Source: Chloroflexota bacterium (GTDB taxonomy: Bacteria; Chloroflexota; UBA6077). From it: DNA of 11,749 bases. The notes under the pieces were generated by a model. The model worked only from the letters and a program-made list of their open reading frames with translations. It was not told where the DNA came from and ran no database searches. The stretch covers positions 1 through 11,749 of the forward strand of contig JAJZQR010000163.1 in NCBI GenBank assembly GCA_021806765.1. Reading direction: 5' to 3'. The translations under genes were made by a program, and so were the position numbers. Shown here piece after piece: positions 5,902 to 11,749 of the stretch (positions within the stretch are counted from its first letter, which is position 1; the number at the start of each line of letters is the position of its first letter).

Positions 5902-6418
5902 GGCTTTCACTGTTTCTTGTGCCCTTTTCGAGGATTCAGCTGGGAGACTGCCCATATCTCGACATCGAAACAGGGTTAGACCGATGGGTGGGCCCTTCCA
6001 CCACGATGTCCTTGAGCCGCCGGTTCATGTGCTTACAAACCAGTGAAGACAGGAAACCAGTTACATATGTCCAGTGAGTCGCCAGCAGCCTAATGGTTGA
6101 TGCAGTAGGTGTCAAGCTAACGCCACGCGCCCAGTTGCGAAAGGTGGGGATCGGCATGCTCAAGAGTGAGTACCGCGTTGGATGAATCCTCCTACGTTCT
6201 CAGAACCGGCATCTGCCAACCACGTCAGCAGCCGCAACTACGTAGTTTCCGCCATTCTTCCTTCCTCACAAGACCCTCGAAGCAGTTCAAGATACGTGAT
6301 TTCCGCGATGACGACCTCGCACTGCCGGCGTAAGCTCACCCCAACGGATGGCCACTAAGCTGGCTACTCCAGTGACGTCCGAAGATTGGACGTGAAGTCA
6401 AAAGAGAGGGGAAAGTTC
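5902..6418. other. Gene-free interval between the DinB remnant and the repeat-protein gene
   Basis: No intact gene is seen. The interval holds the decayed CAP fragment at 6090-6185, a perfect 12-bp palindrome AACTACGTAGTT at 6236-6247, and a small inverted repeat ACGTCC/GGACGT with a 7-base spacer at 6375-6393, 25 bases before the next start. The last two could be operators, but there is no independent support. No clear -35/-10 pair for the gene at 6419 was found. Confidence 0.5.
6090..6185 (+). pseudogene. Decayed C-terminal fragment of a CAP domain related to the intact CvpA-CAP gene
   Basis: The frame ending at the TGA at 6183-6185 reads QLRKVGIGMLKSEYR. The intact CAP gene reads EFRKVGIGIIKSEFR at residues 307-321: 10 of 15 identical residues, and 35 of 45 identical bases over 6132-6176. 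The KSE motif is not a general CAP feature, so this is a close paralogue rather than any CAP protein. Upstream bases (about 6090-6131) align more loosely with the SPGHKANILRP block, with small gaps. The GENLAY block and the rest of the gene are not recognisable. It lies on the plus strand next to the frameshifted DinB gene. Confidence 0.72.
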
Positions 6419-7339
6419 ATGCGCAGGTCGAGATGGTTCGTGGTGCTGTTCGCGGTGGCGCTGACGGTCGCGGCTACCTTCACGCCCGCCGCTGCCCGGA
6501 CCAATGCCGAAGGTGAAGGAAGCTGGATAACTCTGTCACCGGCCGAGACAATGGTGGTTCAGCAGGAGCTGCTGGCCGGAATGACGGAGCAGAAGTGCGA
6601 CTCGTGCCAGGCCACAGGCCAGTGGGACTCCAACTGGGAAGCCTGGCTGAACAACTGGTCCCAGGGGTGGGACTACCAGGCCTTCAAGGACGGGCAGATC
6701 TACTCCCTGGCCCTGTCCAACATGGGCTACGTTGAGAGATACCCAGGCTCGGGGGACTTCATCATCCTGTCGGACGCAAATCCCAGCGGCCCAGCGGAGT
6801 GGCTCACCCTGTCTGAGGCCGAGACTCGGGAGATCCAGCTGTACATGGTCTCGGATTGTCCTCAGGCTCAGGTGACGGGCCAGTGGGATGCCAACTGGGA
6901 GGCCTGCCTGAACGACTGGTCCGCGGGGTGGCACTACAGGACCTTGAGCGGTGGGAGGCTCAACAGCCTGTCCATGGGACAGATGGGCTACGTCGCCAAC
7001 GCCGATGGGAAATGGATGATCCTGGAGGGCCAGGAGCCTAATCCCGGCGAGGGAGGGAACTGGATTACCCTCAAGTCTTCAGACACCCTCAAGCTGCAGC
7101 AAGCGATGAAGGAGCAGAAGCCGGACCTCTTCGGCACCCTCAACCCCATCGGGGCGTGGGACATGTCCTGGGCTCAAGCCCTCGATCAATGGGGAAGATC
7201 GGAGGAGTGGAAGCCCGCGGACTGGAATCCGGAAGTGGAGTGGCCGGGCATAGAGCTGCTGAACGAAAGAAGGGTGGCTCCAGCCATCCTGGAGCGGATG
7301 GGATTCTCCCGCGACGAGAATGGCGTCCTGGTTCAATAG
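6419..7339 (+). CDS. Exported protein with three Trp-rich repeats; function unknown
   Basis: The 306-residue product starts with a signal peptide (MRRSRWFVVLFAVALTVAAT, cleavage likely near PAAARTNA). The mature part is three repeats of about 85-95 residues, at about 34-118, 126-205 and 212-306. Each begins W(I/L)TL, continues with a Gln-rich helix, and has a core G(Q/A)WDxxWxxxLxxW. The first two also share a GW motif and end in MGYV before a short strand with ILSD or ILEG; the third is more divergent. Repeats 1 and 2 carry cysteines (CDSC; C147 and C163) that could pair. No enzyme motif is visible and I do not recognise the family. The ATG at 6419 is chosen because GAGGGG precedes it by 8 bases and the signal peptide starts there; the frame is open from 6386. 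Surface or periplasmic binding is a guess from architecture. Confidence 0.85.
   Translation: MRRSRWFVVLFAVALTVAATFTPAAARTNAEGEGSWITLSPAETMVVQQELLAGMTEQKCDSCQATGQWDSNWEAWLNNWSQGWDYQAFKDGQIYSLALSNMGYVERYPGSGDFIILSDANPSGPAEWLTLSEAETREIQLYMVSDCPQAQVTGQWDANWEACLNDWSAGWHYRTLSGGRLNSLSMGQMGYVANADGKWMILEGQEPNPGEGGNWITLKSSDTLKLQQAMKEQKPDLFGTLNPIGAWDMSWAQALDQWGRSEEWKPADWNPEVEWPGIELLNERRVAPAILERMGFSRDENGVLVQ
6617..6937 (+). repeat. Intragenic direct repeat (two 60-base cores, 261 bases apart)
   Basis: Bases 6617-6676 and 6878-6937 encode GQWDSNWEAWLNNW and GQWDANWEACLNDW. They match at 52 of 60 bases without gaps, and the offset is exactly 87 codons. The nucleotide likeness, including silent positions, points to a fairly recent internal duplication or gene conversion. 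The third repeat is much more divergent. Confidence 0.85.
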
Positions 7340-7386
7340 CTTCTTACTACTCCGGCGAGTCTGAGCGGGGACAGAAGCAGTTGGTG

Positions 7387-7425
7387 GCCCGAGCCACTGG
7401 CAGTGGCTCGGGCTCCGACCGGAGC
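7387..7425 (+). terminator. Two stacked GC-rich hairpins after the repeat-protein gene
   Basis: A perfect 12-bp stem GCCCGAGCCACT (7387-7398 with 7402-7413, GGC loop) is followed at once by a 5-bp stem GCTCC/GGAGC (7412-7425). They begin 47 bases after the stop at 7339. There is no T-tract, so termination would be non-canonical, or the structure protects the message end. Confidence 0.55.
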
Positions 7426-7442
7426 GGCTCCTACAAGGAGAG

Positions 7443-7479
7443 CTTCACCATCGGCGTGATCCACATGCCGATGGTGAAG
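7443..7479 (+). promoter_or_regulatory. 13-bp perfect inverted repeat just upstream of the lipoprotein gene
   Basis: CTTCACCATCGGC (7443-7455) pairs exactly with 7467-7479 around an 11-base loop. It ends about 25 bases before the lipoprotein start, close to the ribosome binding region. It may be an operator or a leader hairpin; with the preceding hairpins it fills the intergenic gap. No T-tract follows. Confidence 0.5.
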
Positions 7480-7504
7480 AAACGTGCTTAAACGAGAGGG
7501 GGGT

Positions 7505-9454
7505 GTGAGGAAAATGGGTAACCTGAAGCTGGCTCTCCTGGTGCTGGCCGTTCCGCTGTTGGCGGCATGTTCGGCGCCCACCAGCTCGTCCCCGACTGCC
7601 GCGGCGGTCAAAGCGACTACGGTCCCCGCGGCCGCGGCCCCGGCGACGGCAGCTCCCGCGCCGACTGTGGCAGCAGCGGCGGCTCCAACACAGCCACCGC
7701 AGGCCACCGCAACCAAGCCTGCCGCAACAGTCGCAAAAACGGCAACGGCGGCTGTCACGGTCCCGACCCAGACGCCGGCAGCTGGCACCCCGATCCCATC
7801 GAGCGCTCAAACCATCACGCAGGACATCGTCTTCGTCGCCACCCCGTCCACTACAGACCTGTCCCAGACAACCGAGGGGGCGGTCGACGGCGAGGTGGAG
7901 ACCCAGGGTAGCCTCACGATGAAGGCGGAGATCCAGGTAGGCAATGTGGGCGGCATAGACTTCGGGAGCAAGAGCGTGCCTATGCCGACCGGGGCCGTAC
8001 CCTATGACAACACCCGTCTCCCGAAGATCGGCGGCGTCGTGCAGCACCCCGGCGGTCTCGTCGTCCAGGTGAACGGGGTGAAGACCGTGGATGTCGACGC
8101 CAACAATGAGTTCGTCGTCGTCGACGTCACGATAGGCAACACCGGCAAGGAGAGGGAGCTGGTCGCCACCGATCCGAACATGGAGATAGTCAGCGGCGAT
8201 GGGCACTGGTACTCCGGCTTCTGGTACTCCGTGTACTATGCTGGAACAGGAGGCGAGCAACTCGCGCAGCAGAAGATGGAGGAGATGCATCAGTCCATGC
8301 TGAAGAAGGGCCTCACCTCCTACTTCAGCGCTGCGATAGAGCCGGGCCAGGCGGCAAGGGGTACCGCCGTGTTCCCTGTGCCCAAGAGCGCCAAGCAGCT
8401 GGCCTTTGGCCTCCAGTCCACGAGAGGGTACTGCTACATGATCTTCAATAACGAGGAGAGCCCCACCATATTCGTCCCTCTCGGCCTGCGGGGCGACTTC
8501 CCGGCTATCCAGGCCAACGTGTCGCCGGTCAAGGCTGGTACCACCTATAAGTTGGGGCAGGCCTTCAAGGCGCCGAAGCGCGGCGTCGCGCTCCAGGTCA
8601 ACAACGTTTGGCAGCGGCTGGGGTCGATGACCGGCTGGGACCTGAAGCCCAACGAGCAGTGGGTGGTGGTCAACCTTCTCGCCCCTACCTATAACGGCGT
8701 GAAGCCGCTGGCCTTCGATGAACTGGTGTTGGTCGACGGCAGTGGCAACAGCTACTCGTCGCAGCCCATGGCCGCCGATTGGCTCACCCGTCCGCTCGGC
8801 GCATACACCCAGCGCGGCGTCCTCGTCTTCAAGGGACCTCGCGTGGCAACCGGTCTCAAGTTGAAGTTCATACCGCAGGATCCGGCGACGATGTCCGACT
8901 CCGAGCCCAAGCTGCTGGCCGCAGAGGCGGCCACCATCGATCTCGGCCAGATTGGGCCCGCCCCATTTGCGGCCGCGACTCCCGGCCCCCAGACTGGCCG
9001 CACTCCAACCCCGACCGCCCCGCCTGCCGGCACGAGCCTGGCAGCCGGCAGCTTCGCGTCCATGATGGGGGTACCTCAGGAGTTGCGAAGCCTGCCGATC
9101 CCCGCCGGCTTCGAGGTCGAGGAGGGCACTGGTGGGGTAATGTCCACCGACGTAGCCTTCCAGGCTCAAGTGACCGTGAAAGGTAACGCCATGCCTCAAC
9201 AGATCGTCGATTTCTACACCAAAGCCCTTGCCACGGGGTGGGAGTCGCGGGGTGGCAGCTTCGGCGAAGCCAGCATGGAGTGGACTTACTATCAGAACAA
9301 CACCGACCCCGAGGTCATCCTCGATATCAACGTCCAGCGGAGTAACGGCGGGACAACCCTCAAGCTAGAACTCACCAAGGGAGATCCGAATGCGCCGGAC
9401 GTGCAGGAGATGCCGACACCTGTCCCAACGAGAAGGACAGGCGTACCACAGTGA
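7505..9454 (+). CDS. Large lipoprotein with two DUF4352-like modules and a C-terminal domain
   Basis: The 649-residue product has a lipoprotein signal (NLKLALLVLAVPLLAAC) with lipidation cysteine at 22. An Ala/Thr/Pro-rich linker reaches about 100. A DUF4352-like (telokin/immunoglobulin-fold) module covers 176-328, with NNEFVVVDVTIGNTGKE and a later EPGQAARGTAVFPVPKSAKQ. A second, divergent copy is at about 349-483 (NEQWVVVNLLAP, RGVLVFKGP). A Thr/Pro linker lies near 484-514, and a C-terminal domain (515-627) contains IVDFYTKALATGWESRGG. DUF4352 modules occur in secreted proteins and have no fixed function. The GTG at 7505 has GAGG 5 bases upstream and gives a basic start MRK; the ATG at 7514 is the alternative, with a crowded GAGG 3 bases away. 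Role is unknown; likely anchored on the outer face of the cell membrane. Confidence 0.88.
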   Translation: MRKMGNLKLALLVLAVPLLAACSAPTSSSPTAAAVKATTVPAAAAPATAAPAPTVAAAAAPTQPPQATATKPAATVAKTATAAVTVPTQTPAAGTPIPSSAQTITQDIVFVATPSTTDLSQTTEGAVDGEVETQGSLTMKAEIQVGNVGGIDFGSKSVPMPTGAVPYDNTRLPKIGGVVQHPGGLVVQVNGVKTVDVDANNEFVVVDVTIGNTGKERELVATDPNMEIVSGDGHWYSGFWYSVYYAGTGGEQLAQQKMEEMHQSMLKKGLTSYFSAAIEPGQAARGTAVFPVPKSAKQLAFGLQSTRGYCYMIFNNEESPTIFVPLGLRGDFPAIQANVSPVKAGTTYKLGQAFKAPKRGVALQVNNVWQRLGSMTGWDLKPNEQWVVVNLLAPTYNGVKPLAFDELVLVDGSGNSYSSQPMAADWLTRPLGAYTQRGVLVFKGPRVATGLKLKFIPQDPATMSDSEPKLLAAEAATIDLGQIGPAPFAAATPGPQTGRTPTPTAPPAGTSLAAGSFASMMGVPQELRSLPIPAGFEVEEGTGGVMSTDVAFQAQVTVKGNAMPQQIVDFYTKALATGWESRGGSFGEASMEWTYYQNNTDPEVILDINVQRSNGGTTLKLELTKGDPNAPDVQEMPTPVPTRRTGVPQ

Positions 9455-9481
9455 GAGCAGGAGAGGGCTGACACGCTACCA

Positions 9482-9550
9482 CGGGAGGGCGAGCCTCCCG
9501 GCGAGCCGCTAAACATCGCAAGACGGCTCGACAGGAGCCTTGCCCTCCCG
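9482..9550. repeat. REPIN-like palindrome doublet between convergent genes
   Basis: Two 27-base arms (9482-9508 and 9524-9550) are inverted copies at 23 of 27 positions with a 15-base spacer. The left arm forms its own hairpin CGGGAGG/CCTCCCG around GCGAG; the right arm forms a weaker one. It lies between the lipoprotein stop (9454) and the sucD stop (9584), so it may end transcription from both sides, although no T-tracts are seen. It is unrelated in sequence to the doublet in sucC-sucD. Confidence 0.72.
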
Positions 9551-9583
9551 CAACCATCGACCGCGAGCGGGTGAGGGAGCTGT

Positions 9584-10456
9584 CTAGCCCAGCCTCTCCT
9601 TGGCCAACTGGACCACCTCTTCCAGGGTATCCCCCACGGGGACTCCGGCCTCCTCGAAGGCCTTCACCTTCGCCTGGGGAGTCCCGGTTCCACCGGAGAT
9701 GATGGCACCAGCGTGGCCCATCCGCTTGCCGGGAGGCGCCGATCGGCCCGAGATGAAGGCTACCACCGGCTTCGGGTAGTTGGTCTCCTTGATGTAGTCA
9801 GCCGCGATCTCCTCGTCCGAGCCGCCGATCTCCCCGATGAGGATCACCACCTTCGTCTCAGAGTCGTCGCGGAACAGCTTCAGCGCGTCGATGAAGCGGG
9901 TCCCGATGATGGGGTCGCCCCCGATCCCGATGCAGGTCGAGACCCCCATGCCCACGTTGGTGATGTGGTCGCAGGTCTCGTAGGTCAGGGTGCCGCTGCG
10001 GGAGATCACCCCGATGGCCCCCTCCCGGTACACCTCGGCGGGCATGATCCCCACCTTCGCCTCTCCCGGGCTGATCAGACCGGGGCAGTTGGGGCCGATC
10101 AGCCGCGTCCCCTTGGGCCGGATGTAGTTGACCACCCTCACCATGTCCAGGGTGGGGATGCCGTCGGTGATGCACACCACCAGGCCGATCCCCGCGTCGG
10201 CCGCCTCCGCGATGGAGTCGGCGGCGAAGGGAGCGGGCACGAAGATGATGGAGGTGTTGGCACCCGTCGCCTTCACCGCCTCGGCCAGACTGTTGAAGAC
10301 CGGCACGCCATCCTGCTCGGTGCCACCCTTGCCGGGGGTCACGCCGGCCACCACCTGGGTGCCGTACTCCTTCATCTTATCGGCGTGAAAGGCGCCCTCG
10401 CGGCCCGTGATGCCCGACACCACGACCCGCGTGTCTTTATTCACCAGTATGGACAT
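9584..10456 (-). CDS. sucD: Succinate--CoA ligase (ADP/GDP-forming) alpha subunit
   Basis: This 290-residue protein is the CoA-binding and phosphohistidine subunit of succinyl-CoA ligase, which interconverts succinyl-CoA and succinate with substrate-level phosphorylation in the TCA cycle. Its length is normal for the family. Visible motifs are the CoA-binding [14 protein letters not shown] (12-25), PAPFAADSI, the [12 protein letters not shown] loop (121-132), [20 protein letters not shown] and the active-site GHAGAI with His248. The ATG at 10456 is chosen because AGGAGG precedes it by 7 bases and the family starts there; the frame is open to 10546 through the repeat. It lies downstream of sucC on the same strand, 121 bases away, so it is probably the second gene of a sucCD operon. 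Confidence 0.97.
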   Translation of the reverse strand: MSILVNKDTRVVVSGITGREGAFHADKMKEYGTQVVAGVTPGKGGTEQDGVPVFNSLAEAVKATGANTSIIFVPAPFAADSIAEAADAGIGLVVCITDGIPTLDMVRVVNYIRPKGTRLIGPNCPGLISPGEAKVGIMPAEVYREGAIGVISRSGTLTYETCDHITNVGMGVSTCIGIGGDPIIGTRFIDALKLFRDDSETKVVILIGEIGGSDEEIAADYIKETNYPKPVVAFISGRSAPPGKRMGHAGAIISGGTGTPQAKVKAFEEAGVPVGDTLEEVVQLAKERLG

Positions 10457-10484
10457 CGAGCGTCCTCCTCTACAGTACCTGCTT

Positions 10485-10561
10485 GTAGGGCAGGGCGCTC
10501 TGCCCTGCCGCCTTGATGGATCACCGCCAGGGGGGCGGCGGGGCACAGGGCCCCACCCTAC
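10485..10561. repeat. REPIN-like palindrome doublet inside the sucC-sucD operon
   Basis: Two 28-base arms (10485-10512 and 10534-10561) are inverted copies at 23 of 28 positions, separated by 21 bases. Each arm is itself palindromic: GGCAGGGC/GCCCTGCC in the left, and in the right (inverse strand) GGTGGGGC/GCCCCGCC. The A-T pair of one stem is G-C in the other, and a C-G pair is a T-G wobble, so pairing is kept. The whole can also fold as one long hairpin. It fills most of the 121-base sucC-sucD gap and would be transcribed with the operon, where it might attenuate sucD or stabilise sucC mRNA. Confidence 0.8.
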
Positions 10562-10577
10562 GTATTGCTTTGTCCTC

Positions 10578-11708
10578 TCAGCTCTTGACCAGTTCGATGA
10601 TCTTCTTGGCGGCCTCCTGGGCCGTGGCGGCCGGGATCAGGTTTGTGCCCTTCAGCAGCTCTCGCCCCTCGGCGGCCCGGGTGCCGGACATCCTGATCAC
10701 GATGGGTACTCTGATGTCCATGGTCCTGGTGGCCTCGATGATCCCCTTGGCCACCTCGTCGCACCGGACGATGCCCCCGAAGATGTTGAACAGCACCCCC
10801 TTCACCCTGGGGTTCATCAACACCAGCTCCAGGTCCTGGCGCACCGTCTCGGCCTTGGCCCCGCCCCCCAGGTCGCAGAAGTTGGCAGCCTTTCCCCCGT
10901 TGCGGCTCAGGATGTCCAGGGTGGTCATCACCAGCCCCGCTCCGTTGCCGATCACCCCGATGTCCCCGTCCAGCCGCACGTAGGCCACTCCCTTGCGAGC
11001 GGCCTCGGCCTCGATGGGATCGGCCTCGGACACCTCCCGGTACTTCAGCAGCTCCTTCTGCCGGAAGAGGGCGTTGTCGTCCACGTCGAACTTGCCGTCG
11101 GCGGCGATCACCTTCCCGTCCCCGGTCACCACCAGCGGGTTGATCTCCGCCAGGGAGGCATCCGAAGTGGAGAAGACGCCGTACAGCTTCCGGATCAACC
11201 CCACGACGTCCCGGGACACCCTGGGATCCAGCTCGGCCCGCTCCACCAGGTCGCGGAGCTGGAAGTCCCACAGCCCCCAGGCGGGGTCCACGTGCATCTT
11301 GGCGATAGCCCGGGGCTGGGTGGCGGCTACCTCTTCGATGTCCCCCCCGCCCATCCGGCTCAGCATCACGATCGGCTTCTCGGCGTTCCGATCCACGGTG
11401 ATCCCCAGGTAGTACTCGGAGGCGATGTTCAGCGCCTCCTCCACCAGGGCGTAGCTCACGGTGAAGCCCTTCAGCGGCTTGCCCAGCATCCCCTCGGCGT
11501 ACTGGCGAGCCTCGGAGGGACTGTTGGCCAGTTTGATCCCGCCGGCCTTCCCGCGACCGCCCACGTGGACTTGCGCCTTGACCACCACTCTGCCCAGCTG
11601 CTCGGCGACCTTGGCCGCCGACTCGGGATCCTGCACCACCTCGCCCCGAGGCACCGGAATCCCCCCCTGGGCAAAGACCTTCTTCGCCTGGAACTCGTAC
11701 AGCTTCAA
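10578..11708 (-). CDS. sucC: Succinate--CoA ligase beta subunit
   Basis: This 376-residue protein is the nucleotide-binding subunit of succinyl-CoA ligase and partners SucD. The ATP-grasp part (1 to about 225) shows [19 protein letters not shown], the nucleotide loop [11 protein letters not shown] (48-57) and the Mg-binding [10 protein letters not shown] (E189, N190) with D204. The C-terminal CoA-ligase part (about 245-376) shows [19 protein letters not shown] (277-284), [10 protein letters not shown] (308-317) and [10 protein letters not shown]. Length is slightly below the 388 residues of the E. coli protein. The start codon is TTG at 11708, supported by GGGAGGAG with the usual 7-base spacing and by the family N-terminus. 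No ATG gives a better start. Its promoter is beyond the right edge. Confidence 0.96.
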   Translation of the reverse strand: MKLYEFQAKKVFAQGGIPVPRGEVVQDPESAAKVAEQLGRVVVKAQVHVGGRGKAGGIKLANSPSEARQYAEGMLGKPLKGFTVSYALVEEALNIASEYYLGITVDRNAEKPIVMLSRMGGGDIEEVAATQPRAIAKMHVDPAWGLWDFQLRDLVERAELDPRVSRDVVGLIRKLYGVFSTSDASLAEINPLVVTGDGKVIAADGKFDVDDNALFRQKELLKYREVSEADPIEAEAARKGVAYVRLDGDIGVIGNGAGLVMTTLDILSRNGGKAANFCDLGGGAKAETVRQDLELVLMNPRVKGVLFNIFGGIVRCDEVAKGIIEATRTMDIRVPIVIRMSGTRAAEGRELLKGTNLIPAATAQEAAKKIIELVKS

Positions 11709-11749
11709 GTCGACTCCTCCCTTAAGAGTCTCCGTTGCCTACGACGCCA

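Noticed and set aside
5950..6090. Extension of the right CAP remnant upstream through a possible PFDRM-like and GENLA-like region
   Set aside because: Short resemblances can be forced only with several frameshifts and stops; there was no convincing nucleotide match to the intact gene, so the remnant is limited to 6090-6185.
5936..6163. Minus-strand open frame of 75 codons
   Set aside because: It is the antisense of the decayed CAP fragment and has no start signal.
7445..9199. Long minus-strand open frame (584 codons) opposite the lipoprotein gene
   Set aside because: Low-complexity Arg/His/Gly-rich translation typical of the shadow of a GC-rich gene, while the plus strand has a signal peptide and recognisable domains.
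9713..10516. Plus-strand open frame opposite sucD, and minus-strand alternative frame at 10558-11271 in sucC
   Set aside because: Both overlap confidently identified sucD and sucC and have repetitive Gly/Arg/His-rich or Asp/His-rich translations with no motif.

Overview
The window looks like GC-rich bacterial chromosome, most likely from the phylum Chloroflexota. That placement is inference: it rests on GC-rich codon use, Thr/Pro/Ala-rich lipoprotein linkers, a CvpA-CAP fusion, an LsrF-like aldolase and abundant short palindromic repeats. No rRNA, tRNA, CRISPR array or complete insertion sequence is visible.

Left part (1-1779): the 5' end of an LsrF-type class I aldolase gene runs off the left edge on the minus strand. 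A 143-bp MITE-like element with terminal inverted repeats and a 10-bp direct repeat separates it from a divergent plus-strand gene, which encodes a membrane protein fusing CvpA to an extracytoplasmic CAP/SCP domain.

Middle part (about 1880-6185): this is a looser, visibly less GC-rich accessory block in which every gene is on the minus strand. It holds a four-helix membrane protein, a small exported protein, a LuxR-type regulator with a degenerate receiver, a Phd/YefM antitoxin whose VapC toxin is collapsed by an internal deletion, and a DinB-family gene broken by a one-base frameshift. Two decayed fragments of a CAP domain related to the intact one flank the block, on the opposite strand and in domain order. 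A split CAP paralogue is therefore a plausible trace of how the block arrived.

Right part (6419-11708): two plus-strand genes encode exported proteins. One has three copies of an unrecognised Trp-rich repeat. The other is a 649-residue lipoprotein with two DUF4352-like modules. They face the convergent sucC-sucD operon on the minus strand (succinyl-CoA ligase, TCA cycle), which enters from the right edge.

Three REPIN-like palindrome doublets lie between genes: inside the MITE, between the lipoprotein gene and sucD, and inside the sucC-sucD operon. At least two of them show compensatory base changes that support hairpin formation. No obviously new multi-gene system is evident. The most interesting items are the palindromic elements, the probable split CAP gene around the accessory block, and the Trp-rich repeat protein.
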